The notes under the pieces were generated by a model that was given only the letters and a program-made list of their open reading frames with translations, was not told the DNA's origin and made no database searches. A stretch of 15,839 bases of DNA from Periconia sp. R9002. Its lineage: Eukaryota; Ascomycota; Dothideomycetes; Pleosporales; Periconiaceae. Shown one piece after another: positions 1 to 9,500 of this stretch. A program made the position numbers and the translations under genes. The stretch's first letter is position 1, and each line of letters opens with the position of its first letter. The stretch covers positions 1-15,839 of the forward strand of contig JAMAHW010000212.1 in assembly GCA_023627715.1 (NCBI GenBank). Direction: 5' to 3'.

Positions 1-77
1 CGTGCCACTCATGGTCATTATTGAAATTACACTCACCATGAGTGCCAAGAGTAATTCTGTGAGGCACAGCCGTAACA
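1..77 (-). mobile_element. Un-RIPped terminus of a younger insertion, probably an LTR
   Basis: These bases have normal CpA/TpG content, in sharp contrast with everything to the right. On the minus strand the segment starts TGTTACGG at base 77, a form typical of fungal LTR starts; the plus strand reads ...CCGTAACA and ends at 77. The Gypsy pol relic breaks off exactly here, so this piece was inserted into that relic. The target duplication would be bases 78-82 (TAATT), but the partner lies outside the window. It could instead be the end of a DNA transposon. That it is foreign and young is well supported; the element class is inference. Confidence 0.6.
6..44. repeat. 10-bp inverted repeat (stem-loop)
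   Basis: CACTCATGGT at 6-15 is the exact reverse complement of ACCATGAGTG at 35-44, with a 19-base spacer. It lies wholly inside the un-RIPped left-edge element. It may be an internal palindrome of that element's LTR; no function can be assigned. Confidence 0.7.
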
Positions 78-835
78 TAATTAATATATTAGTTTAAATC
101 CTAGTTGTTTTCCTTCTTCTAGGTTAATTATATAATCTTATAGTTAGTGTTTTAGTAACGCTCTAACTCTTTTCTTTTCTATAAACATTTTTATAAAGTT
201 ACTATATTCTAAGGGTACCTTTTTTAGTGCTTTATTTATTTTTCGTAGATTCTCTACTTTAGAATTAAGTCTTTTCTTAACCTTTTTATAGAGTAGTAAC
301 TATCCTATCTTAACTCTTATAGTATTATTTATTGTTGTAGAGTTAAAGTCTCGTTTCTTAAAAACCTTCTAAGTTAAAGCAATCTATATAATTATCTTTT
401 TATCTACTAAGCTAGTGTAACTTTACGTAGGTATTCTAGTAACGCCTTTACTATTTTATAGTTGTTCTAGTTTAATCTAACGTATTCTCTAATTGATCTA
501 AGAATTGTTATTAGTTAGCTAGGGTAGACTAAGTATAATATTGTAGGTAGCTATCCTAAGAACATCTAGTACTAACTCCTACTAATTTCCTAGGGTAATA
601 ATAATAGTTATTAACACTTTATAAGTAATCCTCTCTATTAGGCTATTAGCTATTCTTAGGTCGTATAGGATTTCTTTAAGAGTAGGTTGTAGTCTAGCTG
701 CGCGCGCTACTTTCGCCAAAATATAGTTAATTTATAATCCTAAATCTACTAATACCTTAAGGCGATACTTACTATTATTCTCCTTAAGTCGTATTGTAAC
801 TCTTAGTAATCCTATTATTTTAATACTATAACATT
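78..835 (-). pseudogene. pol: Gypsy pol fragment: protease and start of reverse transcriptase
   Basis: This frame is -1 relative to gag. The aspartic protease core V-L-V-D-x-G-x-x-I-N-Y-I is at about 755-720, with the active-site Asp codon at 746-744; the following Ser codon (TCA) now reads TTA. Next comes a little-damaged stretch (about 725-600), then the I-I-L-x-L-P-[W]-L signature at 539-516 that follows Gypsy proteases. Further on lie the P-x-E-Y-x-x-F motif (about 205-190) and L-[P]-x-H-[Q]-[P]-[W]-D-x-x-I-x-L at 158-119, which precedes the reverse transcriptase palm. The frame ends at the insertion junction near base 78, so no RT catalytic motif is present. All visible stops in the frame are TAA or TAG. 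The upstream limit is approximate, because the frame overlaps the gag tail. Confidence 0.88.
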
Positions 836-2698
836 CCTTAATAACGTATTACTAGATCCTACTAACGGTGCTATTAGTAATTCTAATTCTTAATTAACCT
901 CTAAAAAAGACTTTTAGTTAAATCCGTTTTTATTTTTAAGAAAGTTATACTTCTAGTAATTATAGTTTATATAAACCTACTATCTATTATTTAAGTACGC
1001 CCTATCTACTATAACGTTTTTTTGCGCCTATTAGAGACTTATATATCTTAAAAAGTAGTTATTTACTTTTTTATCCTATAAATAGTAATTACAAACGTCG
1101 TTTGCGTAGTTAATCTATTTATATGTATACTTTTTATAAAATAGAAAGTAACTATTTTCTACTTTCGCGAAGTAGTGGTACTTATAGTAAGTATAGGTAT
1201 ATACTATATAATATAAGGTTCTATGTCTAGAGTTACGCTAATTATAGTCGTATTAAATAGTTTTATATTCCCTACTTAGGGGTATATATATAACGTTAGT
1301 TTTCCCTTTACTAGCTAGTTGCTATATTTTTTCTTATAAAAGTCGTGTATAGATCTTTTATGCGTAAGAGTTCTTCTACGTCTAAAAGGTTTTTTCGTCT
1401 AAAGGGTGTAAATATAATTATCCTTATTTAAGGCATTAATTGTATATTTTTAAAGTAATCGTAAATATATACTTAACTTTTCTATTAGTGTATTTACGGT
1501 AGTAAGTTTTCTATTATCCTCTAGCATCCTTAGGTTTGTTATTTATTATTTTTCTATAAATATCGATCTTGTTATATTATACTAGTAGTATATTATTTTC
1601 TACTATTAGCTATTTATTAGCTTTATCACTATCTCTTTTATAGTCCTATAGTCCTTCTATTTAGGTTCCTAGGTACGTATCTAGTAGGTAGTTCTCTTTA
1701 TTATGCTTAAGGCTAACTATTCTTAGTGCCTTTCTTATATTTTTAGCTTCCTCCTCTTAGTAGGTAGAACTAGCGTACGTAGGTATAATAATCTCCTACG
1801 TCTCGTTATTATTATCGAACTACTTAGAGTTTAACTCTATAATATTAATGTAATAGGTAACTTTATTCTTTTACTTATAATTCCTAGCATAGTATCCTTT
1901 CTTATAATAATTATAGCATTCTACGTCCTTTTTACCTATACGCTTTCTATTATCTACCTTTTTATCCTACCTTTCTATACTATTAAAGTGTATAGCTTTA
2001 GGTCTATTAAAAGTATAGTGTTCTACTATATAGATAGTTCTTATAATTTAAACGTAGTCGCGCTTTTTACCCTATATAGGTAAGTAGTAGTAGTTTTTCC
2101 TCCTAAACTTCTAGTTATATAGTTAATTTTCTAGGTTTAACTTATAGAGTTTATTATTAATCTTAATAGTTTCTTTAATTAATTTGTTAAGAGTAATTAT
2201 ATTAGCTCTACTACGTCTAAGTTCTTTACAGACTCGTAGCTTAAGCCCCTATTAATATATACGTTAGAGTAACTCGTTATTCTACTTAATTTATACTATA
2301 AGTTATTAGAATTAGCTAGTATAGTTGGCGGCGGACGTTATTTATTTTAACTATTAGATATTACGTTTAGTAATAGGTTTCTAGACTAGTTACCTAAAAA
2401 CTTCGCAAACCTTTACTTTAAATTTATCCTAGTCTTTAAATATATACGCGTTATTAGTATCCTTAATATTACTATCTATATAACGTTAGATATAAAGTAA
2501 AACCTACTTAGAGGCTTTATCCCTTATTAAGGTAGTAATAAGTATTGCTTTATTAGCTTCTGTAATATAGTTGTTTATATAGAAGTAGAGATCGCATTAG
2601 AGTAGCTAATCTTCTAGTTCTTTTTAGTTGCTGTAGTAGAGCAGAAGTTTCTTAACGTCGCTATATTAACTAAAGTCTTAGTTAAGAGTAATAGTTAT
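836..2698 (-). pseudogene. gag: Gypsy gag polyprotein relic with zinc knuckle
   Basis: One minus-strand frame runs from about 2698 to below 900 with only TAA/TAG interruptions. The N-terminal half matches the retrotransposon gag (capsid) pattern: an A-N-K-A-I-L...R-D-K-A-S block near 2550-2505, F-K-D-[W]-D-K-F-K near 2430-2400, and G-L-K...K-E-L-R-R near 2245-2210. The nucleocapsid zinc knuckle is at 1918-1877. It reads C-Y-N-Y-Y-K-K-G-Y-Y-A-R-N-Y, which fits C-x2-C-x4-H-x4-C once Tyr codons TAT are taken as RIPped Cys/His codons. A second C-x4-C-x2-H-x3-K pattern at 1201-1163 matches the tail of many ascomycete Gypsy gags. The proposed start is an ATA codon at 2698-2696, 38 bases from the LTR; an original ATG is inferred. 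The frame overlaps the start of pol. Confidence 0.88.
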
Positions 2699-2735
2699 AT
2701 CTATATCTTTACTTATCTTAAAATAGTAATTAAAA

Positions 2736-3153
2736 TATTAAAGATAGCTAGTAGAGGGATCGTTATATTATAAACTAATATTAGACTAGTACCTTAGAGG
2801 TTTATTTAAAGAGTATAAGTAAAGTAGATATAGTGTGTAAGTCTATAGAGTAAACTAAAGGTAGATTATATCTATAAACTTAGGTTAATTATAATATTTC
2901 TAAGGGAGCATTATTCTCGTCTATATACATTATTATCCTATAGGATCTTATATTTTCCTATAGCCTTAGTTTATAGGATCCTATAGTATCTTATAGTATT
3001 CTATAGCTTACCTAATATGCTAAGCTTAGGATTGTAGGATTACGTAACTCTAGTGTTATTAATTAGTTATGCGTATCCTGTACTTACTTATTATTTATAC
3101 TTTCTTACTTATATTCTTTATAAGCGCCTATCTCTTATATAAGGTTCGTAATA
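2736..3153 (-). repeat. 5' LTR of the Gypsy element
   Basis: This segment is closely similar along its length to 6487-6908. Here the ends read TATTA...TAATA, while the other copy reads TGTTA...TAACA; the differences are G to A and C to T as expected from RIP, so the original was a standard TG...CA LTR with a 5-bp terminal inverted repeat. Gag begins just inside it on the minus strand, which makes it the 5' LTR. Around 2934-3010 it carries several near-palindromic CTATAG / TCCTATAGGA motifs, shared with the other copy. The base to its right (3154) is NLR coding relic. Confidence 0.9.
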
Positions 3154-5667
3154 GCTATATAGATTATAAAGCTAACTTTTAGAAAACTAAGTTACTATAT
3201 AAACTTCTATAAATGTTTTAATAGCTTCTTTACTCTTAGTTATAAAAGCTATAAAAAGAGGAGGCCTATAATGCTCCTTTTCTACTTTAAGGCACAAAAA
3301 GATAGATAGATAAACTCTAATAAGGTTTAATATATTACCTTCTACTAAAATATACAAAAGACTTATATCTTTTATATACTTACGTACTTTATATTTTTTA
3401 AGTAGATTATAGAGCCTAATCTAGTAGTTAAGTAGGAAGCTCTAGATAAAATTATCTTAGGTAATACCGCATTCTACAGCTACGTCTATATAGTATATTA
3501 TATTACGTATAGCATACTTTAGGAAAGGAAATATATTAGAAGCTAGTTTAGAGTAGGTTTTAGCTTCCTAAAATAAGGTATCTAGAAGACTATTGTAGAA
3601 CTCTAGATAGATAGATATATTAACGCTTATATAGTTAAAGTAATAATCCTTTAGCTACTTATAACTTTAACCCTATAAGTTACTTTTAAGATTAGGCTAG
3701 ATATTTCTAAGTCCGTTTTCTTTTAAGAGAAAATCCTTTATTAATTTGTAAATAAACTAGACCTTTTAGTTTTTAGATATAGTAATTTTAGTAAGCCTTT
3801 TAGAAAAGTTAAGTATAAATCTTTTAATAACGTCTTTTTAGATATTATTAAGACTTAACCTTAATAGAATATTAAGCTCTACTCTAGAAAGAATAGCAAA
3901 GTATAACTCTTTTAGACTTAATAGTTACCTTAAAAATAAAACCTATTAAATATATAGAACTAGCTTATCTCTATTATAGGAGTTACGTATTAAAATATTA
4001 TAAAATAGTTTATAAAAGTTGCTAGAGATCTTCTAAAGTTTTTACTAAAACGTATATAATTAGCCCTTATTATATTTTTTATTTAGTATCTCTACTATAA
4101 GTATAACCTATATAAAGATTCTAGAGGCTTTTTTTTAAAGTTCTGTTTAGATATGCTTAGCGACCTTACTATACCTAACCTTTAACTTACTATTAAGATA
4201 GTTTATAATATCCTAGTAGTAATCTTCTTATTTATTAAGAACTAGAGTTAGCCTTTTCTAGATTATAATGTGCGGGTAGTACCTACTTAAAAAATAGACT
4301 TAAAACTTAATACTATCTAATATAGTAAGTTCGCTAATATATTTAAAGAATAATATTATATCTTAGATTTAGCATTTTTTATATTTATCTAAGGCGTTAA
4401 TAAAATATACTATAGAAGACTTTTAAAGTCTTTATATAGCTTACTCTAGTAGTGTTTTTAGTAATTAGATACTCTACTAGTAGTATATACTAATTATTAG
4501 TAATAAGAGGTTAATTAAGTTAAATACATTTTAAAGCAGTAGGAGTTATTTAAAGAGTTATAGTAATAGCAACTAATATATCCTAATTATTAACTTCTCT
4601 AAACCCTCGCCTTACGCATTAAAAAAGAATAAGATAACTATCTAGTTCTTTATTATTTAATAGGTATTAGTAAGTATAAACTTTATTAATATTAACTTTT
4701 CTATTCTAGGCTTTTTTTTAATCTATAAGAAGCTATAGTATTCGCCTAGTTTACTAGTATTAAGCTAGTTAAAGAATTTAGACTTTTCTAATAGCTATTT
4801 ATATAACTTAGAGTAAGCGTTCTAGATAGTTATCTAGTATACATTAATTTAATTAAATTATAATAAGTCTAATAGCAACTACTTTTACTTATTTAGGGAT
4901 AGTAATCTATCTTCTAAAATTAATCTATCTTCTAAAAATAATCTAATCTTTTTTTATAGCTAAATAAACACCTTTTCCTATCTTTTACTATATATAAGTA
5001 GTATATAAATGTTAAAAATACCTAGTAAAAAGTATACTACGTCTTTTTTACATTTTATTTCTTATTTTTCTACTTATAATATACGATTATCTATATAGAA
5101 ATAAGATAAAGGCTTTCCTTAAAGGGCATAGACGTTAATTCTAGTTATTTTATAGATAGTTAGTTCTAGTAATTCTTTATTACTAAGCCGCTACTCTTTT
5201 ATAGAGAAGAATTTAACTAATTTTAGAGTAATAAGCTCTTAAAGCGTCTAGCTATAAGTAAACTATCTACTTCTCTTAAACGCTAGTTTCTATCTTTAGG
5301 AAAACTAGTCTTTAGCTAAACTACTAACTAAAACGTTAGGCAAATATACGTAATATCTTATTATATTTTAATACTAGTAAAATATAGAGTTAATAGCCTC
5401 TATAAGCTTAGCGCTACTTAATTTATTAATATAGTAAGTATCTACTTAAAAGTATTAGAGGCTATCTTTAGTAGCTTACTTTCTATAAAATCTAATTTTT
5501 ATATAGCTAGCTTTACTTTTACCTATACCTTTTACTATATCTTTATAGGTAACCTTTTTATAATTTAGTTCCTAAGTATATAAAAGAATAGTATAGTATA
5601 AAATATTTTTACTAACCTTTTTAACTAAACTAAATTTACTATAGTCTTAGAGCTATAAAAGCCGTAT
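3154..5667 (-). pseudogene. HET-NACHT NLR-type (heterokaryon incompatibility-like) gene relic, 3' end cut off
   Basis: One minus-strand frame (first codon base at multiples of 3) stays in register for about 838 codons; every break is TAA or TAG. The original start is probably the ATA codon at 5667-5665, followed by R-L-L. The HET domain spans about 5610-5020, with V-D-T-[C]-[C]-I-N-K (about 5445-5420), the F-T-x-x-[W]-T-L-[Q]-E-L block (about 5265-5230) and Y-[C]-L-L-G-I-F (about 5035-5015). The NACHT P-loop is at 4718-4690, reading K-K-P-R-I-E-K-L-I where the family has G-K-P-G-x-G-K-S-T. Walker B, F-I-[D]-A-L-D, is at 4404-4387 with its first Asp turned to Asn. The F-I-H-x-x-[V/I]-x-D-F-L-L motif is at 3747-3720. 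The frame reaches the first ankyrin-like repeat (about 3270-3180), then stops at the Gypsy LTR. Such proteins work in non-self recognition and programmed cell death; this copy is dead. Confidence 0.92.
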
Positions 5668-6241
5668 AAGAGAGACTAGTAGAGAGTTCTAGCTAAAGAT
5701 ATTATTAAAATAGATGTATTAAGATATATATAGGTTAAGTAGTTAAAGAATTATAACTATAGTAACTAGTATAGATATAGAAAAACACTTAAAAGAGCTA
5801 GGGATAATAGTAGGGTATATAGTAGTGTAAAGTAGCTAAGCTTTAAAAGATTTAATATTACGTAGTATACTAATAATTAATTTCTAATAGTAATTTTACA
5901 CTTAATATTACTACTACTAGTAAAGAGGGTAGCTAATCTACTTTTACTCTAACTTTACGCTAGAGGCGATAGTTTATAGATATTACTAAGAAGAGTACTA
6001 AATCTAGCTTTAGATAGCGTAGTGCCTAGCTAAGTATAGCTATTATTATAGCTATAAGTTAGAGTAGTAGTTAAGCGTTTTAACTCTAAAGCGTATTAGC
6101 TAACTAAAAAAGTACTAGGCTCTTTAAGTTTTAGTACTACTTCTAATCTTTAATTAGATTTAATTATTTTCTAAGCTTATATAGCTATAGATTTTATAAT
6201 AAATTACTCTATAGATAATAAAATAAGATGTATAGAGTTAT
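5668..6241. other. Intergenic region between two divergent relic genes
   Basis: It lies upstream of the minus-strand NLR relic and upstream of the plus-strand unknown gene, so it probably held both promoters. It is heavily RIPped, and I see no gene, RNA gene or clear motif in it. The true 5' end of the plus-strand gene may reach into it: a plausible in-frame run also exists at about 6180-6240 in another frame. Confidence 0.5.
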
Positions 6242-6481
6242 CTTATATTAGCTAAAATTAGAGTCTTACTTCTACTAAAAGTACTAGTTAACTTAGTAAT
6301 TCTATATAAATTTACCTATAATAGTGCGTATAAAGTTAATAATAACTTCTAAGCCTTAGAAAGAGGTTTTAAAGCTAAGGTAAAGTTATTTTATAAAAAT
6401 TTAGAGTAATAAAAGCTTAAGGTCTATACTATAAAAAAAGAGGTCTATTATATAGTAAAAAAAAGCGCTATATAAATTAGG

Positions 6482-6486
6482 CTTAG
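6482..6486. repeat. Target-site duplication, left copy (CTTAG)
   Basis: CTTAG directly abuts the TGTTA end of the solo LTR and is repeated exactly at 6909-6913. Five bases is the usual duplication length for Gypsy integrases. Confidence 0.85.
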
Positions 6487-6908
6487 TGTTAAAGATAGGC
6501 TAGTAGAGGGATTGTTATATTGCAAACTAATATTAGACTAGTACCTTAGGAGGTTTATTTAAAAAGTATAAGTAAGGTAGATATAAAAGGTATTAGTTAT
6601 AGAGTAAACTAAAGGTAGATTATTATCTAGAACTTAAGGTTAATTATAATAATCTAAGAGGAACATTGTTCTTATCTATATATATTACTATCCTATAGGG
6701 TCTTATACCTTTCTATAGTCTTAGCTTATAGGATCCTATAGTATTTTATAGTATCTTATAGCTTACCTAATATACTAAGCTTAAGATTGTAGGATTACGT
6801 AACTCTAGCGTTATTAATTAGTTATGCGTATCCCGCGCTTACTTATTATCTATACCTCTTTACTTACGTTCTTTATAAGCGCCTATCTCCTATATAAAGT
6901 TCGTAACA
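6487..6908 (-). mobile_element. Solo LTR of the Gypsy family
   Basis: It is homologous to the 5' LTR at 2736-3153 over its whole length and in the same orientation. Its ends are intact: TGTTA at 6487-6491 and TAACA at 6904-6908, a perfect 5-bp terminal inverted repeat. It is flanked on both sides by CTTAG, and there is no gag or pol sequence next to it. These are the marks of a complete insertion later reduced by recombination between its two LTRs. The strand is given by the gag-bearing relative. It carries the same cluster of CTATAG motifs (about 6690-6765) and interrupts the unknown plus-strand gene. Confidence 0.9.
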
Positions 6909-6913
6909 CTTAG
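6909..6913. repeat. Target-site duplication, right copy (CTTAG)
   Basis: CTTAG directly abuts the TAACA end of the solo LTR and matches 6482-6486 exactly. Collapsing the two copies rejoins the surrounding plus-strand reading frame. Confidence 0.85.
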
Positions 6914-7816
6914 AGACAATAACGTAAACGTAATTTTAGGAGAAAGATAGATTATAGATATTTAGTATTAGTTATAATAGACTAATATTATAGAATTTTA
7001 ATAATATTTATTATACGTATAGGTTTTCTAGTTACTAAAAGTTAAAGTACTAGTAGTTTATCTAGTTATAGAAGGTGTCTAGTAACTTAAAATTAGATGT
7101 TACTATTAGGTCTCTAGATTTTATTAATACCTACTAAAATAGTAGCTCTTAATAACGCTTTTAAAACCTATAGGTAGGGCTTAGTAAATCTAATTATAGG
7201 TATCTCTATAGGTAGTAAAGATATTTTCTACTTAAGTAACTAGTATATAAAGCAACTTAGCTAAAACTATAATATAGTAGCTAGTCTATAATAAGTTAAA
7301 GATAATATAACTACTATACGCGATATAATAAAGTAATAGAATTACCTATTTAAAATACTACTACCTATTAGCTATACTAATGTAATATAGTATGCTATTC
7401 TAGATAGTATAGATTTTATAGGTATAACTATTTACCTTTTTTAGGGTAAGGAAGCTATTAAAAAGGTAAAAGATAGTATTAACTAGTTATTTACTAATAT
7501 TTAATAAAAAGCGTTGCCTAAACCTATCTAGATTATAGAAACTAGTTAGCTATTATCTAGCTAAAGTTATAACACCTAGAATATATCTATTACTTAAATA
7601 AGTAAGTACTAGGTTAATATTAGTTATAAGTACTTTAGTAAATAAAATATATAGTAGTTTTAGCTTAAGAACAACTTAAAGGAGAACTTAGATTAGGGAA
7701 TCTTAAATACTAATACTAGATAGCCTAAATTTAATTTAAGTTATCCTAGAGCGTCTTTAAATATACCTACTAATATAAGCCTTAATAGAACCCCTACTAG
7801 CGTTTATAAAGTATAA

Positions 7817-9180
7817 TTATTTAGTTAACTAATTATTAGTTATTTAATTAATAAATTAGTTGTATAGCTATAAAGCTTACGCTGTACGTAAGTTAACTAA
7901 TTATAAAAAAAAGGAGGTAATATATTAGGTTATATTCTAGGCCTCTAACGTACTATATATTATTAATATCTAACTAATTAATTAGTTAAGTTAGATTACT
8001 ATACGTGTTAAGGAATCTAAGATACAGCCTTATAGCTATTTTTACCTATTAGTAGTAGACTTTACTATAAGCTAATTTTAGACTAGCCTTATAGTTGTGT
8101 ATATCTAGACAAACTTAAGTACTATAATTAAGATTTTTCTTATATACGTAATACTTAGTTTTTTAAGAGAGATTAAATTAATTAATTAACTAGGTAATTA
8201 ACTAGTTACTTAATTAGTCTATAAAGTCTATCTCTTATTTTATCTACTCTTTAAAAGGTGTAGTTTATATACTTCCTATAAATATATTTATTAACTTTAT
8301 AAACTATAAAGCGTATATTTTTAAACTTTAGAACCTCTTTAAAGGCTATAAAAAAGAGGGTAAACTAAACCTTTTTACTCCCCTTAAATAGCTATATCTT
8401 ATATAACTTTATTATAAGGCTATTTAGTAGCCTTTTTCGTTTAAGTATATTAATAAAAGCTAGTAGATTTAGGCGTTTAGCTATAAAAGATTAGAGATCT
8501 ATATAAATCTTAATTAAATTAATATTTTTAAAGTTTTTTATATTATATAATTAGTAGATTATATCTTTTTTTTAGTACGATTCGTCTCTAAAGAGATCTT
8601 AGCAGCCCTAATAGAAAGTATTATTATAGACGTATAAACTCTTATAATTATAGGATAATTAAAGTATCTACGTACTATATATAAAGCTTTAAACTTTTTT
8701 ATAGATCTATTAACTAACTCTACGTAGCCCTATACTACTTATTTTATCTAGAAGAAGGAGTCCTATAAATAGAGGGAAAGCGTACTTATAAATTTTATTC
8801 TAGACTTCCCCTAGAATTTTAAGTAGTCTAGGTAGTCTTTTAGGTAGTAATAGGTCGTAACTATTACAGAACTATTATTTATTATATATATCTATATAGG
8901 TAATTAGACGTCTGTATTAATATCTATATATAAGCACTACTATACACTAAGCCTAAAAAGTAGAGGAATATTATAACTAAGCTCTACACTCCTATTTAAA
9001 TAATAGTATTATTATACTAAAGTAAAGTTAGTATTTTTTAAAATAAGACTTCTTCTTACAGCTTAATTTAGGTTTATACTCTTTAGTAATTTTAGTATTC
9101 GTTAGACTCTTATAAAGTAGAACGCTAGGTTCTAGCTAAATTTCTTTATTTAGCTAGTCTTATATTTTTATATTATAGGG
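7817..9180. other. No identifiable gene; RIPped, strongly AT-rich
   Basis: Both strands give long frames without TGA, but TpG is depleted, so this carries no weight. A minus-strand frame at about 9060-8220 and its plus-strand complement both look vaguely protein-like, and neither shows a domain I know. The palindrome cluster at 7821-8215 is the only structure I can point to. Confidence 0.5.
7821..8215. repeat. Cluster of TTAGTTAACTAA-type palindromes
   Basis: Perfect palindromes include TTAGTTAACTAA (7821-7832) and the 18-bp TAACTAATTAATTAGTTA (7971-7988). Related AGTTAACT and TAATTAACTAG strings occur at about 7891-7902 and 8175-8215. The motif recurs in both orientations over some 400 bases. 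It could be the ends of a small degraded transposon (MITE) or AT-rich drift after RIP. Confidence 0.5.
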
Positions 9181-9500
9181 GAGAGTAAATAGAAGGTAGA
9201 TAGAAAGTATATAAAAATATTAAGACGGTTAGAAGTAAGTAAAGCTAATAAAAAGAAGGTAATTAATTAAGTAATAGAGTAGTACTATAGAAGGTAAACT
9301 ATATATAAAAAGCTACGTAATTATAAAGTAGCATCCGCCTTCTAATATAAGCTACTAATAATACTTAATATATAATAGCGTAAATTATTACTCTATAGGT
9401 TAGTATAAAGTAGTAATCCTCTATTAGTAGTTATAACTTAAGACTTAAACTAGATCTTAATTAGTATTATTCTCTAAAGCTATATAATAGAGTAATAGAT
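9181..9500 (+). repeat. Diverged direct repeat, copy A
   Basis: This stretch shares several blocks in the same order with 11701-11945: GGTTAGAAG (9228-9236), AGGTAAACTATATATA (9292-9307), AGCTACGTAATTAT (9311-9324), GCTACTAATAATA (9351-9363), TAGCGTAAATT (9377-9387), TTAATTAGTAT and CTCTAAAGCTA (about 9458-9482). Copy A is longer because of small insertions. Its identity is unknown; it could be an old LTR, a MITE or a fragment of another repeat. Confidence 0.6.

Larger units (their letters stand above)
78..3153 (-). mobile_element. Truncated Ty3/Gypsy LTR retrotransposon, RIP-degraded
   Basis: The parts in minus-strand order are: 5' LTR (3153 to 2736), a 37-base leader (2735-2699), gag with a CCHC zinc knuckle, aspartic protease, and the first part of the reverse transcriptase region. 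The order gag-PR-RT with no integrase between protease and RT, and the short signatures listed under pol, place it in Ty3/Gypsy. The rest of RT, RNase H, integrase and the 3' LTR are missing because a younger element starts at base 77. The tRNA primer-binding site should lie in the leader but is too altered to assign. The element entered the ankyrin part of the NLR relic in the same orientation as that gene. The target duplication beside the 5' LTR would be 3154-3158 (GCTAT). Confidence 0.9.
6242..7816 (+). pseudogene. Unrecognised plus-strand gene relic, split by a solo LTR
   Basis: I do not recognise the family. From 6242 to 6486 one plus-strand frame reads as plausible protein, with an alternating Lys/Leu/Glu stretch (about 6360-6470) that could be helical or coiled coil. 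The solo LTR follows. Removing the LTR and one copy of CTTAG (6487-6913) keeps the same frame going for some way after 6914. From about 7090 another frame (codon starts congruent to 2 modulo 3) is the plausible one up to a stop at 7814-7816, so an intron or indel lies near 7050-7180. The last 90 or so codons (about 7540-7813) would have been rich in Ser, Pro, Gln, Asn and Thr, suggesting a disordered tail. Start, intron and exact length are unknown. It is divergently arranged with the NLR relic. Confidence 0.4.

Noticed and set aside
2736..6908. The two LTRs as the two ends of one 4.2-kb element
   Set aside because: The sequence between them is an NLR relic and part of another gene, the right LTR has its own CTTAG duplication on both sides, and gag lies on the other side of the left LTR.
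8220..9060. Minus-strand frame and its plus-strand complement that both look like long coding frames
   Set aside because: Absence of TGA is meaningless where TpG has been removed, both strands look equally plausible, and no known motif is recognisable.
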